Shown here one piece after another: positions 52,281-59,893 of a stretch of 64,000 nucleotides of DNA. The notes below the pieces were generated by a model. The model was given only the letters and a program-made list of their open reading frames with translations. It made no database searches and was not told the origin of the DNA. Positions within the stretch are counted from its first letter, which is position 1; every line of letters begins with the position of its first letter. The position numbers and the translations under genes were made by a program. This DNA is from Pseudomonadota bacterium (GTDB lineage: Bacteria > Pseudomonadota > Gammaproteobacteria > Burkholderiales > Burkholderiaceae): NCBI GenBank assembly GCA_963205525.1, contig CAUJJP010000052.1:1-64000 (forward strand). Reading direction: 5' to 3'.

Positions 52281-53087
52281 ATGAGCACCATCTTGCTGAA
52301 CGTCAACGGCATCGAGGTCATCTACAACCACGTGATCCTCGTGCTCAAGGGCGTCTCGCTGCAGGTGCCCGAGCGCGGCATCGTCGCCCTGCTCGGCGGA
52401 AACGGCGCCGGCAAGACGACCACGCTGCGCGCGGTGAGCAACCTGCTCGCCGGGGAGCGCGGCGAGGTCACCAAGGGCAGCATCGAGCTGCGCGGCGAGC
52501 GCATCGAGAAGCTGTCCACCGCGCAGATGGTCGATCGCGGCGTTATCCAGGTGATGGAGTGCCGGCACTGCTTCGCCCACCTGACGATCGAGGAGAACCT
52601 GATGACGGGCGCCTACACGCGGCGCGACGGCAAGGCGGCGGTGGCCGCCACGCTGGACAAGGTCTACACCTACTTCCCGCGCCTGAAGACGCGACGCGCC
52701 TCGCAGGCCGCCTACACCAGCGGCGGCGAGCAGCAGATGTGCGCCATCGGGCGCGCGCTGATGGCCGAACCGAAGATGGTGCTGCTCGACGAGCCCAGCA
52801 TGGGGCTGGCGCCGCAGATCGTCGAGGAGGTGTTCGAGATCGTGAAGGATCTCAACGACAAGGAAGGCACGACCTTTCTGCTTGCCGAGCAGAACACCCG
52901 CATGGCGCTGCGCTACGCCGACTACGGCTACATCCTGGAGAACGGCCGCATCGTGCTGGACGGCCCGGCCAGCGCGCTGCGCGAGAACGAGGACGTGAAG
53001 GAGTTCTACCTCGGCATGGGCGGCGGCGACCGCAAGAGCTTCCGCGACGTCAAGAGCTACCGGCGCCGCAAGCGGTGGCTGGCATGA
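52281..53087 (+). CDS. livF: Branched-chain amino-acid-type ABC ATPase LivF
   Basis: This is the second ATPase of the importer, 268 residues. Walker A GGNGAGKTT is near 38, the signature region YTSGGEQQMCAIGRALMA and Walker B MVLLDEPSMGLAP. The C-terminal 35 residues extend beyond the usual LivF and are basic. The stop overlaps the following small gene (ATGA). Confidence 0.9.
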   Translation: MSTILLNVNGIEVIYNHVILVLKGVSLQVPERGIVALLGGNGAGKTTTLRAVSNLLAGERGEVTKGSIELRGERIEKLSTAQMVDRGVIQVMECRHCFAHLTIEENLMTGAYTRRDGKAAVAATLDKVYTYFPRLKTRRASQAAYTSGGEQQMCAIGRALMAEPKMVLLDEPSMGLAPQIVEEVFEIVKDLNDKEGTTFLLAEQNTRMALRYADYGYILENGRIVLDGPASALRENEDVKEFYLGMGGGDRKSFRDVKSYRRRKRWLA

Positions 53088-53389
53088 GCGCCGACGACGA
53101 CTTCGGCGGTTTCGCGCCGCCCGCCTTCAGGCCGGCCGAGGCCCTGCTGGCGCTGCGCCGCCAGCTGCGCGAGTGCAAGCCCCTGGTCGAGCGCGGCAGT
53201 CGCTGGGAGCTGCGCGGGCGCGCGGTGATCGAACTCAGCACCGATGAAGCCGCGATCAGCGCCCGTCTTGCCCGCCGCCCGGCCCTGAGCCCCGAGTGGG
53301 AGTCCTTTCGGCTGGCCTCGAGCCCGGAGCTGCGGCGCTTCGTCGACAGCGTCAGGAAACGCCTGGCGCAATGGGAGGGCGACGAATGA
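53084..53389 (+). CDS. Small protein of unknown function in the Liv/CoA-ligase operon
   Basis: This is a 101-residue soluble protein without signal peptide or membrane segment. It starts with an acidic, aromatic stretch (DDDFGGFAPPAF) and has a mixed helical remainder, ending in a basic helix (RRFVDSVRKRLAQWEGDE). Overlaps at both ends (ATGA with livF, ATGA with the ligase) show it is a real operon member. I do not recognise a family. Given its position, a role as partner of the downstream ligase is possible but inferred only. Confidence 0.7.
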   Translation: MSADDDFGGFAPPAFRPAEALLALRRQLRECKPLVERGSRWELRGRAVIELSTDEAAISARLARRPALSPEWESFRLASSPELRRFVDSVRKRLAQWEGDE

Positions 53390-54648
53390 GCGAGTACCAC
53401 GACGTGCTGGAGACGCGCGACCCCGAGCAGCGCGAAGCCGCGCTGCTGGCGGCGCTGCCGGCCGCGGTCGCACGCGCCCAGCACACGGCCGCCGGCAAAG
53501 CCATGCTGGCCGGGGTGGACGCCGCCGCCATCTCCAGCCGCGCCGCCCTGGCCGCCCTGCCCATCACGCGCAAGAGCGAGTTGCTGGCGCGCCAGCAGGC
53601 GGCGCGCGCCGCCGGCGGCGACCCCTTCGGCGGCTTTGCCGCCATCGGCTGGCGCGCGCTGGGACTGCGCCCGGCGCGCCGGGTGTTCCAGTCGCCGGGG
53701 ACGATCTACGAACCCGAGGGCGCCGCCGCCGACTACTGGCGCTTCGGCCGCGCGCTGTACGCGGCCGGCTTTCGCGCCGGCGACCTCGTGCACAACAGCT
53801 TCAGCTACCACCTGACGCCGGCCGGCTCGATGATGGAGACCGGCGCCCACGCGATCGGCTGCACCGTCTTCCCCGGCGGCGTCGGAAACACCGAGCTGCA
53901 GCTGCAGGCCATGCGCGAGCTGCGCCCCGACGCCTACGCCGGCACCCCGAGCTTTCTGCGCATCGCACTCGAGAAGGCCGAGGAAGCAGGCATCGCCCTG
54001 CCCTCGCTGGCCAAGGCCTCGGTCGGCGGCGAGGCCTTCCCGCCTGCGCTGCGCGACTGGCTGGCGGCGCGCGGCGTGCAGGCCTTCCAGAGCCTGGGCA
54101 CCGCCGACCTCGGGCTGATCGCCTACGAGACCGCGGCGCGCGAGGGCCTGGTCCTGGACGAGCAGGTGATCGTCGAGATCGTGCAGCCCGGTGGCAGCGC
54201 CCCGGTGGCCGAGGGCGAGGTCGGCGAGATCGTCGTCACCACGCTCAACCCGGACTACCCGCTCGTGCGCTTCGGCACCGGCGACCTCTCCGCCATCCTG
54301 CCCGGGCGCTGCCCGACCGGGCGCAGCGCGCCGCGCATCCGCGGCTGGCTGGGCCGCGCCGACCAGACCGCCAAGGTGCGCGGCATGTTCGTGCACCCGG
54401 GCCAGATCGCCGAGGTGCTGCGCCGCCACCCGCATGCCGGGCGCGCACGGCTGGTGATCGAGGGCGAGATGGCCAGCGACCGCATGACGCTGCAGGTCGA
54501 GTGCGACACCGCACCCGAGGGCCTGGTGCAGGCGCTGCAGGACACGCTGCGCGAGCTGACCAAGCTGCGCGGCGAGGTGCTGCTGGTGGCGCCCGGCAGC
54601 CTGGCCAACGACGGCAAGCTCATCGACGACCGGCGTGCCCTGCACTGA
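53386..54648 (+). CDS. PaaK-like AMP-dependent ligase with altered P-loop
   Basis: This 420-residue protein is related to phenylacetate-CoA ligase. YRFGRALYAAGFRAGD-like, HNSFSYHLTPAG, TPSFLRIALEKAEE, GGEAFPP and the C-terminal GRADQTAKVRGMFVHPGQI all fit the family. The phosphate-binding motif, normally SSGTTGKP, reads FQSPGTIYEPEG here, so classical adenylation may be impaired or changed. The 5' end overlaps the small gene. The stop is followed after one base by an inverted-repeat element. Substrate is unknown; an aromatic acid is a guess from context. Confidence 0.82.
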   Translation: MSEYHDVLETRDPEQREAALLAALPAAVARAQHTAAGKAMLAGVDAAAISSRAALAALPITRKSELLARQQAARAAGGDPFGGFAAIGWRALGLRPARRVFQSPGTIYEPEGAAADYWRFGRALYAAGFRAGDLVHNSFSYHLTPAGSMMETGAHAIGCTVFPGGVGNTELQLQAMRELRPDAYAGTPSFLRIALEKAEEAGIALPSLAKASVGGEAFPPALRDWLAARGVQAFQSLGTADLGLIAYETAAREGLVLDEQVIVEIVQPGGSAPVAEGEVGEIVVTTLNPDYPLVRFGTGDLSAILPGRCPTGRSAPRIRGWLGRADQTAKVRGMFVHPGQIAEVLRRHPHAGRARLVIEGEMASDRMTLQVECDTAPEGLVQALQDTLRELTKLRGEVLLVAPGSLANDGKLIDDRRALH

Positions 54649-54649
54649 C

Positions 54650-54882
54650 CCTAGATCCGGCAGTTGACCGCTCTTCTGGGCAGGATTCCCCAGTGTTTTC
54701 AAGCACTTGTGGCGTCGACGCCGATCACCTCTTGGGTGAACCCGCTACGCACCCGATCGAGCCACGCTGCGGCGCGCTGGCGGTGTTGCTCCTCCTCGCG
54801 GGCAACAGCCCGCCGCGTCGTCCCGCCTTGCCAGCGCACCGTAGCGCAGCCCGCCCGGGCGCGTCCAACTGCCGGATCTAGG
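54650..54882. mobile_element. 233-bp MITE-like element with 17-bp terminal inverted repeats
   Basis: CCTAGATCCGGCAGTTG at 54650-54666 is repeated exactly, inverted, at 54866-54882. The outer CTAG is palindromic and may be a 4-bp target duplication, which would leave 13-bp inverted repeats. The interior is GC-rich and holds no complete gene, though a minus-strand frame ending at 54699 could be the tail of a lost transposase. It sits one base after the stop of the PaaK-like gene. Confidence 0.75.
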
Positions 54883-55052
54883 CTGACCCCGGAGCCGGCC
54901 GTAGACCTGCACTCCTGCCACCGCCGACAAGCCGCAGCCCGGCCACCGGCGCCGCGCCCAGCGCCATCGGTAGTATCGAGTGCCCGCCGTCGCCGGGGTT
55001 TGCCTAGCATCGCGGCCTCGGTCATCGATTCCATTGCCACTGGAGAACGCGC
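54883..55052. other. Upstream region of the Bug-type gene
   Basis: These 170 bp between the inverted-repeat element and the binding-protein gene hold no gene. A ribosome site (GGAGA) precedes the ATG at 55053. Possible -10 sequences (such as TAGCAT near 55007) lack convincing -35 partners, so no promoter is called. Confidence 0.4.
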
Positions 55053-56018
55053 ATGAAGAAGTCCCTGCTTTCCCTGTCGCTCGCACTGGCGGCCACGGGC
55101 GCCCTGGCCTGGCCCGACAAGGCGGTCACCGTCCTCGTGCCCTTCGCCGCCGGTGGCCCGACCGACAAGGTGGCGCGCGACCTCGCGGTGGCCCTGGGCG
55201 CCCAGCTCAAGCAGACCGTGGTGGTGGAGAACGTGGGCGGTGCCGGCGGCACCCTGGGTGCGGCCCGCGTCGCCAAGGCCGCCCCCGACGGCTACACCTT
55301 GCTGCTGTACCACATCGGCATGTCGACCTCGGCCACCCTGTACCGCAACCTGTCCTACAAGCCGCTGGAGGACTTCGAGTACCTGGGGCTGATCAACGAA
55401 GTTCCGATGACGCTCATCGGCCGCTCCACGCTGCCCGCCAACAGCTACCCCGAGCTCGTCAAGTGGCTGGAGGCGAACAAGGGCAAGATCAACCTCGCCA
55501 ACGCTGGCCTGGGCGCCGCGTCGCACCTGTGCGGGCTGCTGTTCCAGCAGGCGATCAAGATCGACATGACGACCGTCCCCTACAAGGGCACGGCGCCGGC
55601 GATGACGGATCTGCTCGGCGGCCAGGTCGACATCATGTGCGACCAGACCACCAACACGACCGGCCAGATCGCCGCCGGCAAGGTCAAGGCCTACGCCGTG
55701 ACCACGCTGCAGCCGCTCACCACGCCGGCCCTGGCCAAGCTCCCCACCCTTGACAGCCAGGGCCTGAAGGGCTTCAACGTCAGCATCTGGCACGGCCTGT
55801 ACGCGCCCAAGGGCACGCCGGCGGCGGTGACGGCACAGATCAACGAAGCCCTGCGCGCCGCGCTCAAGGACGCCGACTTCATCAAGAAGGAGGAGGCCCT
55901 GGGCGCGGTGGTGGTGACCGACGATCGCCTGTCGCCGGCCGGCCACAAGAAGTTCGTCGCCGCCGAGATCGAGAAGTGGGGCACCGCCATCAAAGCCGCC
56001 GGCCAGTATGCCGACTGA
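55053..56018 (+). CDS. Tripartite tricarboxylate transporter (Bug/TctC) binding protein
   Basis: This 321-residue periplasmic solute receptor belongs to the Bug/TctC family, very expanded in Burkholderiales. It has a 19-residue signal peptide (ending GALA), then the hallmark VTVLVPFAAGGPTDKVARDLA and VVVENVGGAGGTLGA. No tctA or tctB membrane genes are nearby, so it is an orphan receptor that either shares a transporter or only senses. The ligand is unknown. Confidence 0.88.
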   Translation: MKKSLLSLSLALAATGALAWPDKAVTVLVPFAAGGPTDKVARDLAVALGAQLKQTVVVENVGGAGGTLGAARVAKAAPDGYTLLLYHIGMSTSATLYRNLSYKPLEDFEYLGLINEVPMTLIGRSTLPANSYPELVKWLEANKGKINLANAGLGAASHLCGLLFQQAIKIDMTTVPYKGTAPAMTDLLGGQVDIMCDQTTNTTGQIAAGKVKAYAVTTLQPLTTPALAKLPTLDSQGLKGFNVSIWHGLYAPKGTPAAVTAQINEALRAALKDADFIKKEEALGAVVVTDDRLSPAGHKKFVAAEIEKWGTAIKAAGQYAD

Positions 56019-56026
56019 GGACGTGA

Positions 56027-56087
56027 GTCCGTGCCTGCGCACGGACGAACGCCTCAGGAGGTGCCCGTCATGTCCCGCATGACGGGC
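56027..56087. terminator. Two hairpins after the Bug-type gene
   Basis: GTCCGTGC/GCACGGAC (56027-56046) and GCCCGTCATG/CATGACGGGC (56063-56087) are perfect 8- and 10-bp stems in the 105-bp gap before mrr. No T-run follows, so they may be Rho-dependent pause or processing sites. Confidence 0.4.
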
Positions 56088-56123
56088 GCGGCAAGTGCGG
56101 CTTGAGGCGCAAAGGGCGCTTGC

Positions 56124-57056
56124 ATGATTCCCGACTACCAGACCCTGATGCGCCCCGTGCTGGACTGCGCAGCGGCCGGCGAGATCCGGATCGCTGACGC
56201 CATCGATCGACTCGCCGACCTGCTCGGCCTGACGCCGGAGGAGCGCACGCAGATGCTGCCCAGCGGCAGGCAGACCACCTTCGCCAATCGCGTGCACTGG
56301 GCCAAGACCTACCTGGTCAAGGCGGGCCTGGCCGAAGGCACCCGCCGCGGTCACTACCGCATCACCGAGCGCGGCCAGGCCGCGCGGGCCGACGCCACGG
56401 CCACGATCAACAACGCCTACCTCGATCAGTTCAAGGAATTCCAGGACTTCAGGGCCAAGGTCAAGGAGGCCGATGGCGCCAGCGCCGCAACGCCGATGGA
56501 GGTGTCGGCACCCGTCGGCGCGCCGGCGGACGCTGAAACGCCCGACGAGGCGCTGCGCAAGGCCCATGGTGCGATCACCGGCGCGCTGGCGGCCGAACTG
56601 CTGGACCGCGTCTGTGCGGCCACGCCGGTGTTCTTCGAGAAGCTGATCGTCGAGCTGCTGCTGGCCATGGGCTACGGCGGCACCTCCGAAGAAGCGGGCC
56701 GTGCGTTGGGACAAAGCGGTGACGAGGGGGTCGATGGCGTCATCGACCAGGACCCGCTCGGCGTCGACCAGATCTTCGTCCAGGCCAAGCGTTACGCCAG
56801 AGGCAATCACATCGGCGCCGGCGCGATCCGCGATTTCTACGGTGCGCTGAGCCTGAAGAAGGCGCGCAAGGGCATCTTCGTCACCACCTCCGCCTTCAGC
56901 CAGCCGGCGGTCGACACCGCGCGCGGCCTGGGTTCACGCATCGTGCTGATCGACGGCCTGCAGCTCTCTCGGCTGATGATTCGCTACAACGTGGGCTGCC
57001 GGGATGAGGAAGTGCTGCGCCTGAAGAAGGTGGACGAGGACTTCTTCGACGGCTGA
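56124..57056 (+). CDS. mrr: Mrr-type restriction endonuclease
   Basis: This 310-residue protein has an N-terminal winged-helix Mrr_N domain (about 5-95) and a C-terminal PD-(D/E)xK nuclease domain (about 160-300). The catalytic signature is GDEGVDGVID with the motif aspartate near 202, and QAKRY near 220. Mrr enzymes cut methylated foreign DNA and need no partner methylase, so its isolation is normal. The linker (about 110-150) is alanine/proline-rich. Confidence 0.88.
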   Translation: MIPDYQTLMRPVLDCAAAGEIRIADAIDRLADLLGLTPEERTQMLPSGRQTTFANRVHWAKTYLVKAGLAEGTRRGHYRITERGQAARADATATINNAYLDQFKEFQDFRAKVKEADGASAATPMEVSAPVGAPADAETPDEALRKAHGAITGALAAELLDRVCAATPVFFEKLIVELLLAMGYGGTSEEAGRALGQSGDEGVDGVIDQDPLGVDQIFVQAKRYARGNHIGAGAIRDFYGALSLKKARKGIFVTTSAFSQPAVDTARGLGSRIVLIDGLQLSRLMIRYNVGCRDEEVLRLKKVDEDFFDG

Positions 57057-57185
57057 AGCCCGGGGCTGTGTCCTCGGGGCCTGGATGGGGCAGAACGCCG
57101 CGGCCAAGGCGGCATCGCGGGCGATCCTGCGGTCCACGCCGGCCGGGAGCCTGTGCCGTCCCGCATGCCGGCGCGACCGGCCGCC

Positions 57186-57626
57186 TCAGCCCACCCGCAG
57201 CGGAATAGTGACCGGCCCGTCGTTCACCAGGTGCACCGCCATGTCGGCGCCGAACTCGCCGGCCTGCACCTGCGGGTGGCGTGCGCGCGCCAGCGCGAGC
57301 ACGAGCTCGTACATCCACCGACCCTGCGCCGCGGGGGCTGCGGCGCTGAAGCTGGGCCGGTTGCCGCCGGCGGTGTCGGCGGCCAGGGTGAACTGGGAGA
57401 CGATGAGCAGACCGCCTCCGGTGTCCTGCAGGCTGCGGTTCATGCGCCCCTGCTCGTCGGCGAGGATGCGCAGCTTCAGCAGCTTGTCGACGAAGCGCTG
57501 CGCCTGCAGCTCGCCGTCGGCGGGCTCGGCGCAGACGAAGGCCAGCAGCCCGGCGTCTATCGCCCCCACGACGCGGCCGGCCACCTCAACTCGCGCCTGC
57601 GCGACGCGCTGCACGAGGCCGATCAT
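57186..57626 (-). CDS. dtd: D-aminoacyl-tRNA deacylase
   Basis: Dtd hydrolyses D-amino acids wrongly attached to tRNA and so protects translation. The 146-residue protein has both active-site motifs, SQFTLAAD (77-84) and NDGPVT (135-140) with the Gly-cisPro pair. It starts with MIGLVQRV, typical of the family. Its ATG overlaps the stop of the upstream cation transporter gene. Confidence 0.95.
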   Translation of the reverse strand: MIGLVQRVAQARVEVAGRVVGAIDAGLLAFVCAEPADGELQAQRFVDKLLKLRILADEQGRMNRSLQDTGGGLLIVSQFTLAADTAGGNRPSFSAAAPAAQGRWMYELVLALARARHPQVQAGEFGADMAVHLVNDGPVTIPLRVG

Positions 57627-58513
57627 GGCGAGTGCACCGGGCCCGGGAAGGCCGCCTCGACGTCCACCGGCAGCAACTGGATGCTGGCGCGCAAGCCCGG
57701 CACCTCGGCCATCAAGGCCTGCTCGACCGCGGCGCGCAGTGCGGCGGCTCGGCGCAGGCTCCAGTCGGCCGGCAGGTGCATGTGCAGGTCGACGAATCGG
57801 CGTGCGCCGGCGCGCCGCGTCGTCAGGTGGTCGAAGCGGACCGCCTCCTGGGCAAAGCCGGCGAGCACGGCGTCGATGCGGGCCTGCGCCTCGGGCTCGA
57901 GCGCGTGGTCCATCAGGCCGTCGATCGAGCGCCGCAGCAGGCGCAGGCCTTCGCGCAGGATGTTCAGCGCCACCGCGGCAGCGATCAGCGGATCCAGCCA
58001 CAGCCAGCCGCTGAGCTGGACTGCGATCAGCCCGAGGACGACGCCGACCGAGGTCCAGACGTCGGTCAGCAGGTGGCGGGCGTCGGCCTCGAGCGCGATC
58101 GACCTCGCCTCGTCGGCCTTGCGCAGCATGGCCCAGGCCAGGGCTGCATTCAACACCGTTGCCAGCAGCGACAGCAGCAGACCCAGGCCGATGCGCTCCA
58201 GCGGCAGTGGGTGCAGCCAGCGGTTGACGGCCGAGCCCAGGATGGCGAGGGCGGCGACGCCGATCAGCACGCCTTCGAAACCGCTGGAAAAGTACTCCGC
58301 CTTGTGGTGCCCGTAGGGGTGGTCGTCGTCCGGCGGGCGCGCCGCCAGCGTGACCATGGTGAGCGCAAAGCTGGCGGCAGCGAGGTTGACCAGCGACTCG
58401 ATTGCGTCCGACAGCAGGCTGACCGATCCGGTCAGCCACCAGGCGGCGGCCTTGAGCGCGATGGTGGCCGCCGCGACGGCGACCGACAGCTTCAGGTAGG
58501 TGGCAACGCGCAA
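57623..58513 (-). CDS. Cation diffusion facilitator (zinc/iron-type) transporter
   Basis: This inner-membrane metal/proton antiporter has about 296 residues. Six helices are followed by a cytoplasmic domain (about 210-290). Helix 2 has SDAIESLVN with the metal-binding aspartate, HPYGHHKAEYFSSGFEG follows, and helix 5 has DVWTSVGV with another aspartate. No ATG or GTG is in the right place: a TTG at 58513 gives the usual family length. It follows tyrS by about 8 bp and overlaps dtd. Confidence 0.85.
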   Translation of the reverse strand: MRVATYLKLSVAVAAATIALKAAAWWLTGSVSLLSDAIESLVNLAAASFALTMVTLAARPPDDDHPYGHHKAEYFSSGFEGVLIGVAALAILGSAVNRWLHPLPLERIGLGLLLSLLATVLNAALAWAMLRKADEARSIALEADARHLLTDVWTSVGVVLGLIAVQLSGWLWLDPLIAAAVALNILREGLRLLRRSIDGLMDHALEPEAQARIDAVLAGFAQEAVRFDHLTTRRAGARRFVDLHMHLPADWSLRRAAALRAAVEQALMAEVPGLRASIQLLPVDVEAAFPGPVHSP

Positions 58514-58521
58514 GAGGCGGA

Positions 58522-59754
58522 TCAGCTCAGCGTCACGCGCGCGAACTTGCGCTTGCCGACCTGCAGCACCACGGTGCCCGGCGCCAGCTTGAGTGTCTTG
58601 TCGCTCACCACGCTGCCGTCCACGCGCACGCCGCCCTGGTCGATCAGGCGCAGCGCCTCGCTGGTGGAGGGTGCGAGGCCAGCGGCCTTGAGCAAGGCAC
58701 CGATGGCCAGCGGTGCGCCGGACAGCGCGAGCTCGGGGATCTGGTCCGGAATGCCGCCGCGCGCGCGCAGCTCGAAGTCGGCCTCGGCGGCTTCGGTGGC
58801 GGGCCGGCCATGGAAGCGCTCGGTGATCTCGCGCGCCAGCATCAGCTTGGCGTCCTTGGGGTTGCGCCCGCCCTCGACCTCGGACTTGAGGGCCGCGATC
58901 TCGGCTTCGCTGCGGAAGGACAGCAGGGTGTACCAGCGCCACATGAGCACGTCGCTGATCGACAGCACCTTGGCGAACATGGTCGGCGCGGGCTCGGAGA
59001 TGCCGACGTAATTGCCCTTGCTCTTGGACATCTTCTCCACCCCGTCGAGGCCTTCGAGCAGCGGCATGGTGAGGATGCACTGCGGCTCCTGCCCATCCTC
59101 TTGTTGCAGGTGGCGGCCCATCAGCAGGTTGAAGGTCTGGTCGGTGCCGCCGAGTTCGAGGTCGCACCTCAGCGCCACCGAGTCGTAGCCCTGCATCAAG
59201 GGGTACAGGAACTCGTGCACGCTGATCGGTGTGCCCTCGCGGAAGCGGGTGCTGAAGTCTTCGCGCTCCATCATGCGCGCCACCGTGTAGCGGGCAGCGA
59301 GCTTGATGATGCCGCGCGCGCCCAGGGCGTCGCTCCACTCGCTGTTCCAGCGCACCTCGGCGCGGTCCATGTCTATCACCAGTCCGACCTGGTCGAAATA
59401 GGTCTTGGCGTTGGCCTCGATCTCCTCGCGCGTGAGCGGCGGGCGCGTGCTGTTGCGCCCCGACGGATCGCCGATGGTGGTCGTGAAGTCGCCGATGAGC
59501 GGGATCACCACATGGCCGAGGTCCTGCAGCTGGCGCATCTTGTTCAGCACCACCGTGTGCCCCAGGTGCAGGTCGGGCGCGGTCGGGTCCATGCCGAACT
59601 TGATGCGCAAGGGCTTGCCGCTGGCTTCGCTGCGCTGCAGCTTGCGCAGCCACTCGGCCTCGGGCAGGAGCTGTTCGACGCCGCGGCGGCTGATCGCCAT
59701 CGCCTCCTGAACACGTTCGGACGAATGGGTAAGCGCTGTAACCAGATCGGTCAT
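58522..59754 (-). CDS. tyrS: Tyrosyl-tRNA synthetase
   Basis: This class I synthetase charges tRNA-Tyr. The 410-residue protein has the HIGH-type motif HLGH (63-66), the KMSKS motif near 240 and a C-terminal S4 RNA-binding domain (about 345-410). The N-terminal KFGMDPTAPDLHLGH pattern places it with the TyrZ-like bacterial subgroup. It heads the tyrS-CDF-dtd cluster and diverges from the M23 peptidase gene. Confidence 0.96.
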   Translation of the reverse strand: MTDLVTALTHSSERVQEAMAISRRGVEQLLPEAEWLRKLQRSEASGKPLRIKFGMDPTAPDLHLGHTVVLNKMRQLQDLGHVVIPLIGDFTTTIGDPSGRNSTRPPLTREEIEANAKTYFDQVGLVIDMDRAEVRWNSEWSDALGARGIIKLAARYTVARMMEREDFSTRFREGTPISVHEFLYPLMQGYDSVALRCDLELGGTDQTFNLLMGRHLQQEDGQEPQCILTMPLLEGLDGVEKMSKSKGNYVGISEPAPTMFAKVLSISDVLMWRWYTLLSFRSEAEIAALKSEVEGGRNPKDAKLMLAREITERFHGRPATEAAEADFELRARGGIPDQIPELALSGAPLAIGALLKAAGLAPSTSEALRLIDQGGVRVDGSVVSDKTLKLAPGTVVLQVGKRKFARVTLS

Positions 59755-59803
59755 GACAAAGTCATCGGTATTAGTTCGCGGTTCGGGCCCGAGTGTCGGG
59801 CGC

Positions 59804-59809
59804 TATACT
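59804..59809 (+). promoter_or_regulatory. Likely -10 element for the M23 peptidase gene
   Basis: TATACT lies 84 bp before the GTG start in the 139-bp divergent region between tyrS and the peptidase gene. A -35 match at standard spacing is poor (TTCGGG). Confidence 0.4.
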
Positions 59810-59893
59810 CGCCCCCTGATTTAGGGGGTCGACGGTACGCCGCGGCCCGTCCGGCGCGCGTGGGGCGCGCCCTTCGGACCCGATTCTAGTGGC

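Noticed and set aside
54650..54882. The terminal inverted repeats as a transcription terminator
   Set aside because: The repeats are 199 bp apart and identical at the ends, which fits a mobile element rather than a hairpin terminator.
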